A stretch of DNA of 64,000 nucleotides from PALSA-1006 sp036171275 (GTDB lineage: Bacteria; Pseudomonadota; Gammaproteobacteria; Burkholderiales; Gallionellaceae). The translations under genes and the position numbers were made by a program. Positions 1 through 9,600 of this stretch are shown here, in pieces (position 1 is the stretch's first letter; each line of letters starts with the position of its first letter). The stretch covers positions 5,862 through 69,861 of the forward strand of contig JAVHQT010000093.1 of assembly GCA_036171275.1 (NCBI GenBank), written 5' to 3'. Under the pieces are notes generated by a model, which was not told where the DNA came from, searched no databases, and saw only the letters and a program-made list of their open reading frames with translations.

Positions 1-41
1 CCGGCCTGAAGAGCGGGTTTTAATTCGAAGCAGAATATAGA

Positions 42-54
42 TAACTTATTGATT
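42..54 (-). promoter_or_regulatory. Putative IHF-binding site
   Basis: On the minus strand this reads AATCAATAAGTTA, an exact match to the IHF consensus WATCAANNNNTTR. It lies in the AT-rich stretch about 130 bases upstream of tadA. It is one of ten exact matches found by eye between genes in this window. Binding is inferred. Confidence 0.4.
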
Positions 55-91
55 TATTTAAATAATTTTTTAAGCTGCCGAATTAAGAATC

Positions 92-120
92 ACTCAACCG
101 TTCACCTGCGCCAATCAAAG
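92..120 (+). repeat. Degenerate copy of the GTTCGCCCTGAGC repeat
   Basis: The sequence TCAACCGTTCACCTG followed by a CAAAG end resembles the better copy at 11071-11100 (TCAACCGTTCGCCCTGAGC, then TGTCGAAG). It sits between the left window edge and tadA. Similarity was judged by eye and this copy is diverged. Confidence 0.35.
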
Positions 121-180
121 GGCGCTGCCGGACGGAATCAATCAGTGTTTCGCTCAGATTTTCTAGATTAAAGGCTAAGT

Positions 181-657
181 ATGACCAATGACGAATACTG
201 GATGAGGCAAGCCCTGGCTTTGGCTGCTGAAGCCGCGCGCAACGGTGAAGTTCCGGTGGGGGCGGTGGTGGTTAAAGCGGGGCAAATTGTCGGGCGCGGT
301 TGCAATGCGCCGATTTCACGCCGTGACCCAGCGGCACACGCGGAAATCTTGGCATTGCGTGATGCCGCACACGCTATTGGTAACTATCGGTTACTAGACT
401 GTGCGCTTTTTGTCACCCTTGAGCCCTGTTTAATGTGCGTTGGCGCCATGTTTCATGCGCGAATTAGCCGCGTGGTTTTTGGGGCGGCGGAGTGTAAAAC
501 TGGCGTTGCGGGTAGCGTGCTGAATTTGTTTGCTGAAGCGCGTTTAAATCATCATGCCAGCGTTGAAGGTGGTTTATTAGCGGACGAATGTGGAAAAGTA
601 CTGACCGATTTCTTCGCGGCGCGGCGCGCACAACAGTCTCAACCAAAAACAGCATGA
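181..657 (+). CDS. tadA: tRNA-specific adenosine deaminase TadA
   Basis: The 158-aa product is a cytidine/deoxycytidylate-deaminase fold zinc enzyme. It converts adenosine-34 to inosine in the anticodon of tRNA-Arg(ACG), allowing wobble decoding. Zinc ligands and the proton shuttle are visible as HAE (His53, Glu55) and PCLMC (Cys83, Cys86). The length is usual for bacterial TadA. The ATG is the first in-frame start, and the gene overlaps the next one by four bases (ATGA), so the two are probably translationally coupled. Identification is firm from the motifs and the RDPAAHAEI context typical of TadA. Confidence 0.95.
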   Translation: MTNDEYWMRQALALAAEAARNGEVPVGAVVVKAGQIVGRGCNAPISRRDPAAHAEILALRDAAHAIGNYRLLDCALFVTLEPCLMCVGAMFHARISRVVFGAAECKTGVAGSVLNLFAEARLNHHASVEGGLLADECGKVLTDFFAARRAQQSQPKTA

Positions 658-1133
658 AAATTCTAATTAAAATTGCCTCACAAACCCTTTTTTTACTGAC
701 GGCTAACGGCACAGTTCGACAAGAATTTAAAATTTCCACCGCGCAAAATGGCGTAGGCGAAGAAACTGGAAGTTATTGCACGCCGCGCGGTTTGCACCGC
801 ATTCAAGCTAAGATTGGTTCTGGTCAAGCAGAAAATACGGTGTTTATCAAACGCCGCCCAAGCGGGGAAATTTACACGGCTGCACTGGGTTTGGCACAGC
901 CGAAACGCGATTGGATTTTGACTCGAATTTTGTGGTTAAAGGGCTTGGAATCTGGTTACAACCGAGGTGGTTCTTGCGATACGCAGCGCCGTTATATTTA
1001 TATTCATGGCACGCCGGACAGCACGGAAATGGGCAAACCCGGTTCGCATGGTTGCGTGCGAATGCGCAATGCCGATCTGTTGATATTATTTGAACAAGTT
1101 GCGGTCGGCACCGAGTTGTTGATTTTAGCTTAA
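654..1133 (+). CDS. L,D-transpeptidase (YkuD domain) family protein
   Basis: The 159-aa product is a single YkuD domain with the catalytic signature HG (His118) and SHGCVRM (Cys134 nucleophile). Family members cross-link peptidoglycan or attach proteins to it. No signal peptide or membrane segment is visible: the protein opens MKILIKIASQTLFLL, as in the short YkuD proteins of many proteobacteria. Its location and substrate are therefore uncertain. The ATG at 654 overlaps the tadA stop and is preferred to the longer in-frame extension inside tadA. Functional assignment stops at family level. Confidence 0.85.
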   Translation: MKILIKIASQTLFLLTANGTVRQEFKISTAQNGVGEETGSYCTPRGLHRIQAKIGSGQAENTVFIKRRPSGEIYTAALGLAQPKRDWILTRILWLKGLESGYNRGGSCDTQRRYIYIHGTPDSTEMGKPGSHGCVRMRNADLLILFEQVAVGTELLILA

Positions 1134-1145
1134 CCATAACTACCT

Positions 1146-1177
1146 GATTTTATTAAGTAATTTTATTTAATAAAATC
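1146..1177. terminator. AT-only bidirectional hairpin between convergent genes
   Basis: A perfect 11-bp inverted repeat, GATTTTATTAA and TTAATAAAATC, encloses a 10-nt loop. It lies between the convergent transpeptidase gene and acpS and overlaps the acpS stop codon by two bases. T-rich and A-rich flanks could serve both strands. The stem is weak because it is almost all A and T, so termination is plausible but unproven. Confidence 0.5.
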
Positions 1178-1562
1178 ATGCACTTTCAGTTTCTAAAACC
1201 ACAAAGGCCAGCGCCACATCGCGTTCGTCACTCACACTTAAATGCTGACGGGTCATACCGCGTTGCTGCAAAAATAGGCTTAATTCTGCCCCGAATCTAA
1301 AAATGGGTTTCCCCATTTCGTCATGGCTGATGGTGATTTGTTGCAGGCTAACGGGGTGACGTAGCCCTTGTCCGGTCGCTTTTGCGAAGGCTTCTTTGGC
1401 AGCAAAGCGTTTGCTCAAAAAACGTGCCGAATGATTATTATCAATATAATCAAGCAGTTCCGCTTTGCTTAAAATACGTTGTGCGAACGCTTGCCCATGC
1501 CGTTGCAGCGCCGCTTCGATACGGGCAATCGCAACAATATCGGTACCGATGCCCAGAATCAT
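1176..1562 (-). CDS. acpS: Holo-[acyl-carrier-protein] synthase
   Basis: The 128-aa enzyme transfers 4'-phosphopantetheine from CoA to the serine of acyl carrier protein. Magnesium-binding residues of the AcpS family are visible: Asp8 in GIGTDIV and Glu57 in RFAAKEAFAKA. The length is normal. The ATG overlaps the stop of pdxJ by four bases, giving the common proteobacterial pdxJ-acpS pair and implying coupled translation. The gene converges on the transpeptidase gene across a hairpin. Confidence 0.95.
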   Translation of the reverse strand: MILGIGTDIVAIARIEAALQRHGQAFAQRILSKAELLDYIDNNHSARFLSKRFAAKEAFAKATGQGLRHPVSLQQITISHDEMGKPIFRFGAELSLFLQQRGMTRQHLSVSDERDVALAFVVLETESA

Positions 1563-2275
1563 CGTTGCAACAAGGCTTTCATTTTTTTCACCGCCTGATC
1601 CAAGCCAATAAACACCGCCTCAGCAATAATCGCATGACCAATGTTTAATTCTTCCAGATGCGGAATGGCGACAATCGGTTGCACGTTGTGATAATGCAGT
1701 CCGTGGCCAGCGTTGACTTGTAGCCCCAAACGATGCGCATAGTCCGCCGCCGCCACAATCCGCGCCAAACCCGCCGCCCGATCGGACACACTGTCAGCAT
1801 CAGCATACTGTCCGGTATGAATCTCCACCACCGGTGCGCCTGCCTGCTGCGCGGCATCCAGTTGGCGCGGATCGGCATCAATAAAAAGTGAAACCCGAAT
1901 GCCCGCATCAGTACAACGCTGCGTGGCACGTTGCACCGCGGCAAAATATTTGATGACATCTAATCCGCCTTCGGTGGTCAGCTCCTCGCGCTGTTCCGGC
2001 ACGAGGCAAATATCCTGCGGCTTAGTTTTTAACGCCAGCGTAATCATTTCTTCCGTCACGGCACATTCCAAATTCATCCGCGTTTGCAACATCCCGCGCA
2101 ACACCGCCACATCGGCATCTTGGATATGGCGACGGTCTTCGCGCAAGTGCAGCGTAATCGCATCTGCGCCCGCCTCTTCACCCAGCAGTGCTGCCCGCAC
2201 CAAGTTCGGATAGCGTGAACCACGCGCTTGGCGCAGTGTGGCAATATGATCGATATTCAGTCCAAGTTTTAGCAT
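1559..2275 (-). CDS. pdxJ: Pyridoxine 5'-phosphate synthase
   Basis: PdxJ condenses 1-deoxy-D-xylulose 5-phosphate with 3-amino-2-oxopropyl phosphate to form pyridoxine 5'-phosphate, the ring-closing step of vitamin B6 synthesis. The 238-aa TIM-barrel sequence opens with LGLNIDHIATLRQARG and contains AGADAITLHLREDRRHI, both PdxJ hallmarks. The end has VNAGHGLHYHNV and the ELNIGHAIIAEAVF phosphate-binding region. I chose the ATG at 2275 because the alternative start seven codons upstream adds residues not expected in the family. It is cotranscribed with acpS. Confidence 0.95.
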   Translation of the reverse strand: MLKLGLNIDHIATLRQARGSRYPNLVRAALLGEEAGADAITLHLREDRRHIQDADVAVLRGMLQTRMNLECAVTEEMITLALKTKPQDICLVPEQREELTTEGGLDVIKYFAAVQRATQRCTDAGIRVSLFIDADPRQLDAAQQAGAPVVEIHTGQYADADSVSDRAAGLARIVAAADYAHRLGLQVNAGHGLHYHNVQPIVAIPHLEELNIGHAIIAEAVFIGLDQAVKKMKALLQR

Positions 2276-2324
2276 GTGTTTCAAATCCTTAATCAAAGTC
2301 AGTCAGTTGTTTGGTAGGCGTATT

Positions 2325-3581
2325 TTAGAGTTCGGTTGCGTCACTATTCAAATTTTTATGCGCCAGATAATGGCTCGCGCCCTCGCCTGCCGCGCGTCCG
2401 GAAGCAAAACAGGCACTCAGCAGATAGCCACCGGTTGGTGCTTCCCAATCTACCATTTCTCCTGCCACGAAAACGCCAGGAATACTTTTCAACATTAAGT
2501 TTGCATCCAGTTCCGCAAATTTTACCCCACCGGCACTGCTAATCGCCTCCGCCAAAGGGCGCGTCGCCAGCAATTTTATCGGCAAGGCTTTAATGTTAGC
2601 AGCCAAGCGCGGCGAATCCGCCATCCCATTTTGATCCAAAATCTCGCGTAATAAATTGGCTTTTAGCCCCGATAAATTTAAGCGACTGCTTAAGTGACTG
2701 CTCAAGGAACGCGAGCCGCGCGGATGCGCGACCTGTGCCCATACTTTTTCCGCCGACCAATCCGGCAACAAATCGATATGCACCGTGGCACTGCCGCGCA
2801 GTGCAATTTCGTCACGCAAGGCCGCTGAAAAAGGGTAAATCAGCCCACCTTCTAAGCCGTGTTCCGTCACCATACATTCGCCTAATTGTCGACGTTCGCC
2901 GTGACTCAAAGCAATCGATTTTAACGGCTGGCCAGCAAAATGCGCCCGAAAATACCCGCTCCAAGCGCATTCAAATCCCCCATTCGACGGGCGCAACGGC
3001 GCAATCGCTACGCCGCGCTGCGCTAACAACGGCAACCACTCCCCAGTCGAACCCAGCTGCGGCCAACTCCCCCCGCCCAACGCCAACACCAGCGCCTCGG
3101 CAGCAAAATTCTGCTCGCCCGTGGGCGTATCAAAACGCAAATCGCCGTTCGCATTCCAGCCTAACCAGCACTGCCGCAAATGAAATTGCACGCCGTGTTC
3201 GCGCAAGCGATGCAGCCAAGCACGTAACAGCGGCGCGGCTTTCATGTCAGTCGGAAAAACCCGCCCCGAGCTCCCGACAAAGGTATCAATCCCCAGCGCT
3301 GCCAGCCATTCGCGCAAATTGCTTGGGGTAAACGCTTGCAGCAGCGGCGCTAAATTTTCTTTTTCGACACCGTAACGCGCCAGAAAATCAGCAAAAGGTT
3401 CGGCGTGCGTCAGGTTCATTCCGCCCTTGCCCGCCATCAAAAATTTGCGTCCAACGCTGGGCATAGCATCAAAAACGTGTACCTGAGCGCCCGCCAAAAT
3501 CAAGCGCTCCGCCGCCATCAGACCAGCGGGTCCAGCACCAATAATCGCCACACAATTTTTAATTTTTTTATGTAACACCAT
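2325..3581 (-). CDS. HI0933/YhiN-family NAD(P)/FAD-dependent oxidoreductase
   Basis: This 418-aa flavoprotein has an N-terminal Rossmann dinucleotide-binding motif (IIGAGPAGLMAAERL, residues about 13-27). It also has GRKFLMAGKGGMNLTH, characteristic of the HI0933-like family, and a C-terminal FAD motif GVFVAGEMVDWEAPTGGY. The family is widespread but its physiological reaction is poorly defined. The variant resembling Pseudomonas PP4765-type proteins fits best. No membrane segment is seen. It lies alone, with about 50 bases between its stop and the pdxJ start on the same strand, so it may lead the pdxJ-acpS transcript. Confidence 0.85.
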   Translation of the reverse strand: MVLHKKIKNCVAIIGAGPAGLMAAERLILAGAQVHVFDAMPSVGRKFLMAGKGGMNLTHAEPFADFLARYGVEKENLAPLLQAFTPSNLREWLAALGIDTFVGSSGRVFPTDMKAAPLLRAWLHRLREHGVQFHLRQCWLGWNANGDLRFDTPTGEQNFAAEALVLALGGGSWPQLGSTGEWLPLLAQRGVAIAPLRPSNGGFECAWSGYFRAHFAGQPLKSIALSHGERRQLGECMVTEHGLEGGLIYPFSAALRDEIALRGSATVHIDLLPDWSAEKVWAQVAHPRGSRSLSSHLSSRLNLSGLKANLLREILDQNGMADSPRLAANIKALPIKLLATRPLAEAISSAGGVKFAELDANLMLKSIPGVFVAGEMVDWEAPTGGYLLSACFASGRAAGEGASHYLAHKNLNSDATEL

Positions 3582-3786
3582 GATTTTATTGATATTTATG
3601 AATTAAGGAGTTCGCAGAACCCGCTTGCGCAAAAAATTGAAACGCCAGAAGATGATAGCACCGACACTCGGCAACGCCGCCATCACCGCCTAAGCAGTGC
3701 GCGCCTTGTGCGGCGGCAACTGTTTATTTTTGCCTGCTGCCTGTGGTATTGTGCGTCCCATTTAGATACGCCTGCTTGCCTTTGCC

Positions 3787-4722
3787 ATGAGCCTTCTTTC
3801 GCTACTTGCTGCTTTTTTATTAGAACAGTTTCATCCTTTATCTTCACGGCGTTTATTGTTCGGTTGGGTCAATCGTTATGCGGATTTTTTCTCCGAACAT
3901 TTTAATGCCGGCGAGCATCGACACGGCAAAATCGCTTGGCTGTTAGCAGCGGGAACGCCCGTGTTCGGGGTGTCGCTGCTGTATTGGGTATTGCTGTGGC
4001 TGCATCCCTTTTTTGCTTGGCTGGCCTGCGTTGCCGTGTTGTATTTAACCTTAGGTTTTCGGCGTTTCAGCCACGATTATTCTGCAATTCAAACGGCGTT
4101 ACGCGAACATAAATTAGAATCAGCGCGGGAAATTTTATCGGCTTGGTGCGGCTTTTCTTGCCAAGCGTTAAATGAATCTGAGTTGGCTAGAGTCACGATT
4201 GAACAAGCCTTACTTGCCTCAGTGCGCAATGTTTTTGGCGTGGTGGTTTGGTTTGTAATTTTTATGCTGTTCGGTTTAGGACCGGTGGGGGCAATTCTGT
4301 ACCGCTTTGCCTTATTTCTAAAAGTACGCTGGAGCAAGCAAACTGCCGATGAATTCAGCGAATTTGGTCAGTTTGCCCGGCAAGTCGCCTGGATGATGGA
4401 ATGGTTGCCAATGCGCTTAACCGCGATGATGTTTGCCATTGTTGGCGACTTTGAAGAAACCATTTATTGCTGGCGCACGCAAGCAAAAGAGTGGCCCGAT
4501 ACGGAAGAAGGCATTGTGTTAGCCAGTGGCGCGGGGGCACTGGGCGTTCGTTTAGGCTTGACCCTGCTGATCGACGACACACCGCTGCATCGCCCAGAAC
4601 TCGGCATTGATGAAGAGACCGATGTCGATTTTATGCAAAGCGCAACGGGCTTGGTTTGGCGCGCTTTAGTCTTTTTGTTAGTGTTGCTACTGCTGATGAG
4701 TTTGGCGAGTTTGCTCGGTTAA
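3787..4722 (+). CDS. CobD/CbiB-like (AmpE-like) membrane protein
   Basis: The 311-aa integral membrane protein has hydrophobic segments near residues 1-15, 52-85, 145-180 and 285-311. The sequence opens MSLLSLLAAFLLEQFHPL. Betaproteobacteria often carry such proteins, annotated CobD/CbiB family. True CbiB makes adenosylcobinamide phosphate, but no cobalamin genes lie nearby, so that activity should not be assumed. The acidic loop YCWRTQAKEWPDTEEGIVLASGAGALG resembles the CbiB/AmpE superfamily. Start: first ATG after a short spacer. A GC-rich inverted repeat follows the stop. Confidence 0.7.
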   Translation: MSLLSLLAAFLLEQFHPLSSRRLLFGWVNRYADFFSEHFNAGEHRHGKIAWLLAAGTPVFGVSLLYWVLLWLHPFFAWLACVAVLYLTLGFRRFSHDYSAIQTALREHKLESAREILSAWCGFSCQALNESELARVTIEQALLASVRNVFGVVVWFVIFMLFGLGPVGAILYRFALFLKVRWSKQTADEFSEFGQFARQVAWMMEWLPMRLTAMMFAIVGDFEETIYCWRTQAKEWPDTEEGIVLASGAGALGVRLGLTLLIDDTPLHRPELGIDEETDVDFMQSATGLVWRALVFLLVLLLLMSLASLLG

Positions 4723-4723
4723 A

Positions 4724-4753
4724 GCCGCGTAAGTTAGCGTTTAGCAGCGCGGC
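4724..4753 (+). terminator. GC-rich inverted repeat after the CbiB-like gene
   Basis: GCCGCG and CGCGGC, a perfect 6-bp stem with an 18-nt loop, begin one base after the stop codon. No T-tract follows, so it is at best a Rho-assisted or mRNA-stability hairpin. Confidence 0.25.
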
Positions 4754-4808
4754 CTACGCAGTTCGGTTGCAATGTCGTTCCACGCCACTGCGCCAGCCAA
4801 TTTCCTAA

Positions 4809-5033
4809 TTAACGCTTCAAAAGATACTCAAGGCTGTCCTTAAAAATTCAATTTTCGAAGCAGGGCAAGGCTGGAGCAAAAAATCAGAGCACCGTCTTTA
4901 TTTGGATTGGTCAGGATTCATTTTTGCTGTGCAACGCGGTATTGCGACGTTACTGTCATTGTTAGAAGTGCCATCGAGTTTAGGCACTACCTTAATTGGC
5001 AGTAAGCGAGCAAATGCTGCAAAAATTCAATAG
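4809..5033 (+). pseudogene. Start-less ORF remnant, 74 codons
   Basis: Between two stops there is a 74-codon open frame ending in TAG whose product looks protein-like: a charged stretch (AGQGWSKKSEHRLYLDW), then a hydrophobic segment (GFIFAVQRGIATLLSLL), then VPSSLGTTLIGSKR. There is no ATG or GTG start and no ribosome-binding site, which suggests the 3' end of a gene whose front is gone. I do not recognise the family. It overlaps the end of a small minus-strand ORF, so at most one of the two is likely to be real. Confidence 0.3.
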
Positions 5034-5150
5034 CTGGCCTAACGATTTTTCGGCTTCGCTCAACGAGTTAAAGACGCCCAAGAAGCGCGATTCGTTGTCG
5101 TATAAGCCGCGCCCAGATTGAGGGTCGATGGTGAGAAATATTTTAAACAT
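4992..5150 (-). CDS. Small hypothetical protein, 52 aa
   Basis: A 52-aa frame begins with ATG preceded by GGAGGCGATC, a strong Shine-Dalgarno sequence at good spacing. The product opens MFKIFLTIDPQSGRGLYD and continues NSLSEAEKSLGQLL; it has no recognised domain. Its start overlaps the end of the preceding minus-strand ORF by eight bases, so the two would be translationally coupled. The perfect GGAGG is the best argument that this is a real gene or was one until recently. Function unknown. Confidence 0.4.
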   Translation of the reverse strand: MFKIFLTIDPQSGRGLYDNESRFLGVFNSLSEAEKSLGQLLNFCSICSLTAN

Positions 5151-5355
5151 GATCGCCTCCGTTACAGTAAATGACCCGCATGAACAGCGCTAAAAATTCG
5201 TCATAAGTTGCGGAATTTTGACCTGCGCCACCCTGTTGGGCTTGGGATTTTTTAAAACGCACCGCTGCGTGTTGTAACAAATTTATCGGCCATTCAGGCG
5301 CAAACTTGAGTTTTAAATTTTGCCTAGCCGATACATAATGCGTTTGCGATACCAA
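5143..5355 (-). CDS. Hypothetical protein, possibly a gene remnant
   Basis: This 70-aa frame uses a TTG start without a clear ribosome-binding site. The frame stays open another ten codons upstream, so it may be the tail of a once longer protein. The product is basic and Gln-rich (KFKKSQAQQGGAGQ region) and ends YCNGGDHV. No domain is recognised. Its 3' end overlaps the well-initiated 52-aa ORF downstream. It sits in a roughly 780-base gap with no other plausible gene. Confidence 0.3.
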   Translation of the reverse strand: MVSQTHYVSARQNLKLKFAPEWPINLLQHAAVRFKKSQAQQGGAGQNSATYDEFLALFMRVIYCNGGDHV

Positions 5356-5500
5356 TCCATTTAAAGCGGATAAAATCAGCGGTTATTCTGGCCTAGACCA
5401 GCATCCGGTTCCTTAATTACAAAAATATTTTTGATTTTGGCGTGCACCAACATCACCCACATAAAATTTTCATACGCGTCGCACTCTCAGGGAGAAAACC

Positions 5501-6616
5501 ATGCAAATAGCACAAATACGTTGGACAGAAAAAGCGGGTTGGGGCGCAGCGCCGAGTTTTGCTGCCGATTTGCTGTTGGTTTTTGGCGAGTCGCCCTACT
5601 TCCAGACCGAGGGCTGTTTTGCCGAATTACGGCAACGCTTTCCGCACGCAAAAATTGCCGGCTGCTCTTCTTCGGGCAATATTATCGACGTCGCCATTAG
5701 CGATGACGATGTAGTTGCCACGGCGGTCAAGTTTGAGCACGCGCACGTAAAGCTGGCTTCGGCGCATATTCAATCGGGTCAAAGCGCAACTAAAATCGGC
5801 TTGCAGTTAATGAATGCGTTGCTCGCCGACGATTTGCGCCATGTTTTTGTGTTGTCCGATGGATTACAAGTGAATGGCAGCGAGTTGGCGCAAGGCTTGA
5901 ATCAAGCCAATATCTCAGTGACCGGCGGCATGGCAGGTGATGGCACTCGGTTTCAAAAGACCTGGGTAATGGCCGATGCGCCAGCGCAATCAGGCTGTAT
6001 TGCGGCGCTCGGTTTTTATGGCGCGCTCAGCATTAAAAGTGGTTGTTTTGCTGGCTGGGAAGAATTTGGCGCGTTACGCACGGTTTCAAAATCGGTCGGT
6101 AACGTGGTATATGAAGTGGATGGGCAGCCCGCTTTGTCGTTGTATAAAAAATATCTAGGCGAACTTTCGATTGATTTACCGTCCAGCGGCTTGCGTTTCC
6201 CGTTAAGTATTCAAGCGACAAACCACGATCAGTCAGTGATTCGCACCTTGCTCGGGGTTGATGAAGCTACGCAAAGTTTGACTTTCGCTGGTGATGTGCC
6301 GCAAGGATTTTTATGTAAATTGATGCGGACTAATTTAGATAGCCTGATTGAAAATGCCGGCAAAGCCGGTGCAGCTGCCGCGCCCGAAATAAAAGAGTCG
6401 CAGGGTTTGTGCTTGGTTGTCAGTTGTGTCGGACGTCGTTTGGTGATGGGACAAATGACGGAAGAAGAATTAGAAATCGTGCGCGAAAAACTCGGTCAAA
6501 ATACCGCTATTACCGGCTTTTATTCTTATGGCGAATTGGCGCCTTTCAGCGACGTGATGTTGTGCCAATTGCATAACCAAACCATGACCTTAACCACGCT
6601 TTACGAACAAGATTGA
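5501..6616 (+). CDS. FIST N- and C-domain sensory protein
   Basis: The 371-aa soluble protein matches the two-part FIST architecture: FIST_N (about residues 25-215, including AKIAGCSSSGNI and VTGGMAGDGTRFQKTWV) and FIST_C (about 220-355, including GVDEATQSLTFAGDVPQG and ITGFYSYGELAPF). FIST domains are thought to bind small ligands and feed signalling proteins. It has no signal peptide, so it should act in the cytoplasm. The ATG follows AGGGAGAAAACC, a good ribosome-binding site. Its stop lies five bases before the ATG of a hybrid histidine kinase, which makes the kinase the obvious partner. Confidence 0.85.
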   Translation: MQIAQIRWTEKAGWGAAPSFAADLLLVFGESPYFQTEGCFAELRQRFPHAKIAGCSSSGNIIDVAISDDDVVATAVKFEHAHVKLASAHIQSGQSATKIGLQLMNALLADDLRHVFVLSDGLQVNGSELAQGLNQANISVTGGMAGDGTRFQKTWVMADAPAQSGCIAALGFYGALSIKSGCFAGWEEFGALRTVSKSVGNVVYEVDGQPALSLYKKYLGELSIDLPSSGLRFPLSIQATNHDQSVIRTLLGVDEATQSLTFAGDVPQGFLCKLMRTNLDSLIENAGKAGAAAAPEIKESQGLCLVVSCVGRRLVMGQMTEEELEIVREKLGQNTAITGFYSYGELAPFSDVMLCQLHNQTMTLTTLYEQD

Positions 6617-6621
6617 ATTCC

Positions 6622-9600
6622 ATGCACCGTTTGCTTGAACGCCAAATTCGCAGTCTTTACGGTTCCGACTTTGTCCCAGATGACAAGTTGTCGGCGTTTT
6701 TTGGCATGGTTGATCGCTTTTATCACGAGGTGGATAAAGAACAACGCTTGTTGCAAAACGCCTTGACGATGAATACCAAAGAGCTGAATGCGGTGAATGA
6801 CAAGCTCAGAGGTCAAAATACCGAAATGACACGCACGCTGCTGAATACGTTAAGCGATGGCGTGTATGCTGTTGATTTAAAAGGAAATTTAACTTTTATG
6901 AACGCGGCTGCCGAGGCAATTCTGGGCTGGCAAGAGGCCGAATTAATGCAGCATAATCTGCACTCATTGTTGCAGCCAACACGCCCGAATGGCGAGGTGT
7001 ATCCAGCGGCAAATGCGCCACATTTTCGGGCGATGCAAGGCGGCTTGCCCGTGCAAGGCAGTGATTTTTTAACCGCCCGCGACGGTCGTCTGATTCCGGT
7101 TGAATATCGCGCTCGCTCTATTATTTTAGAGGGCGAAACAGTCGGTGCGCTGGTATCTTTTCAGGACATTACCGAGCGCAAACAGAATGAGCAAGACATT
7201 AAAATGGCGCAACAGCGTTTAAATTTAGCGTTGGAAGGCTCAAATCTTGCTTTATGGGACTGGGACGTGCTGGCAGACCGGATGTATTTGGGCGAGCATT
7301 GGGCAGAAATGATGGGCGAAGCACCGCATGAAACTTTTCTCAGCGCCGAAGAATTTACTGCCCTGATTCACCCTGACGATTTGCCGATGATGACGCGTGA
7401 AATCGAGCCGGTTTATAGCGGCAAAACAGAACTCTATTCGGTGGAATATCGCGCTAAACGTCATGATGGTGAATGGATTTGGGTGCACGCTCATGGCAAA
7501 GTGGTGGAGCGCGATGCCAGTGGTATGCCGATTCGCATGACCGGCACCAGTGCCGATGTTTCTGCTCGCAAAGCCGCTGAAGAAGCCCTGCATAAATCCG
7601 AAACCAAGTTGCGTACTTTGTATGACTCCACCAGCGATGCGGTGATGCTACTGGGCGAAACAGGATTTTTTGATTGTAATACCGCCACCTTGACCTTGTT
7701 TGGCTGCGAATCGCGAGAGGTATTTTGTCGGCAGGCATTTTTAGATTTATCGCCGCTGAAACAACCCGGTGGTGTCGATCAACCCGAGGGCATTGATTCG
7801 GCGATGCTCGCCAATATGCACATCGGCATTGCCAAGCAATCAGGTCATCATAATTTTGACTGGCAATTGCACCGTTTAGACAATGGTCAAGTGTTCGATG
7901 CGGAAATTTTGATGAATGCGTTGGCGTTGGATGACAACCGCGTTTTGCAAGTGGCCGTGCGCGACATTTCGGAACGCAAACAAGCCGAAACCTTGTTGCA
8001 GCAAGCAAAAAGTGCGGCCGATCAAGCGGCAAAAGCGAAAAGTGACTTTTTAGCCAATATGAGTCATGAAATTCGCACACCCATGAACGGCATTATTGGC
8101 ATGACGGAATTGGCGCTGGACACCGATTTAAATCCGGAACAAAAAGAATATTTGGGCTTGGTCAAATACTCGGCTGATTCATTGTTGGCGATTGTGAATG
8201 ATATTTTAGATTTCTCTAAAATCGAATCCGGCAAAATGGAATTGGATAGTGTCGAATTTAGCTTGCCGGATATGCTGTCGCAAGCGACGCGCTCGATTGC
8301 TTTGCGCGCCCATCAAAAAGGCTTGGAATTATTATTACAAATCGCACCGGATATACCGGCGATGCTGCGGGGCGATCCAGGACGCTTGCGGCAAGTGCTG
8401 ATCAATTTAGTCGGCAATGCCATTAAATTTACCGAGCGCGGCGAAATTGTGGTCAAAGCCCAATTAGCCGAAACACAATATTCGACCGATAAAATCGTGT
8501 TGCAGCTCAGCGTTAAAGACACGGGTATCGGCATTCCAAAAGAAAAATTCCAAGCTATCTTTGAATCGTTCTCGCAAGCGGATACCTCGACCACGCGCAA
8601 ATACGGCGGCACAGGTCTCGGCCTCACCATTTCCACACGCTTGGTGGAGATGATGCAAGGGCGGATTTGGCTAGAAAGTGAAATCGGTCAAGGAACAACT
8701 TTCTTTATCGAAGTGGAGATGGCGCTCGGCGCTGAGCAAGTTGCACCGCAGTTTGAACTCGGCCGCTTGAAAGATTTACCGGTTTTAGTGGTGGATGACA
8801 ACCAAACGAATCGCTTACTGGCGATGGAACTGTTGCAACGCTGGGGAATGCGGCCGCAATCGGTGGCTAGTGGACATGAAGCAACGTTTGAATTAGAGCG
8901 TGCCAAAGCCGCAAACGACCCTTACCAATTGCTGTTGCTGGATGTGCAAATGCCGGATATGGATGGGTTTTCGGTGGTTGAATATCTACGCGAACGCCCC
9001 GAACTGGTGGCTGCGCCAATTATGATGTTAACCTCAGAAGGGCAGCGTGGCGATGCAACTCGCTGTCGAGAACTGGGCATTGCTGCGTATTTATTAAAAC
9101 CGTATTCGCAAGTCGATTTATTCGATGCGATTATGAGTACACTGGGACTAGTCAACGTAAAAAATGCGCCTTTGGTAACCCGTCACACTTTAAAAAATAA
9201 CAAAGTGAATTTAAAAGTGCTGGTTGCAGAAGATAATAAAGTGAATCAAACCTTGGCGGTTCGTCTGTTAGAAAAATTTGGTCATCGCGCGGACGTTGCG
9301 GAAAATGGCTTAATCGCAGTCAACAAATGGCAATCAGGTGACTATGACCTCATCTTGATGGACGTGGATATGCCGGAGCTGAATGGCTACGCCGCCACGA
9401 AAAAAATTCGCGAAGAAGAGTCGCTATCCGGCAAGCATATTCCCATTGTCGGACTGACTGCCCATGCCATGTCGGGTGCGCGCGAAGAGTGTTTAGCTGC
9501 TGGCATGGATGGTTATTTAGCCAAACCGATTGATACCGAAGCACTGTGGATTGAACTGGAAGCAACGGTTACCACACGCCCTGAATCGGTGTCGCAAACC

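Noticed and set aside
1..180. Tail of an upstream gene at the left window edge
   Set aside because: Short open frames reach the edge (stops near 27 and 50), but too few codons remain to support any gene.
2735..3331. 198-codon plus-strand frame opposite the HI0933-type flavoprotein gene
   Set aside because: Pro-, Arg- and Ser-rich low-complexity product with no start context; it is the antisense shadow of a GC-rich gene.
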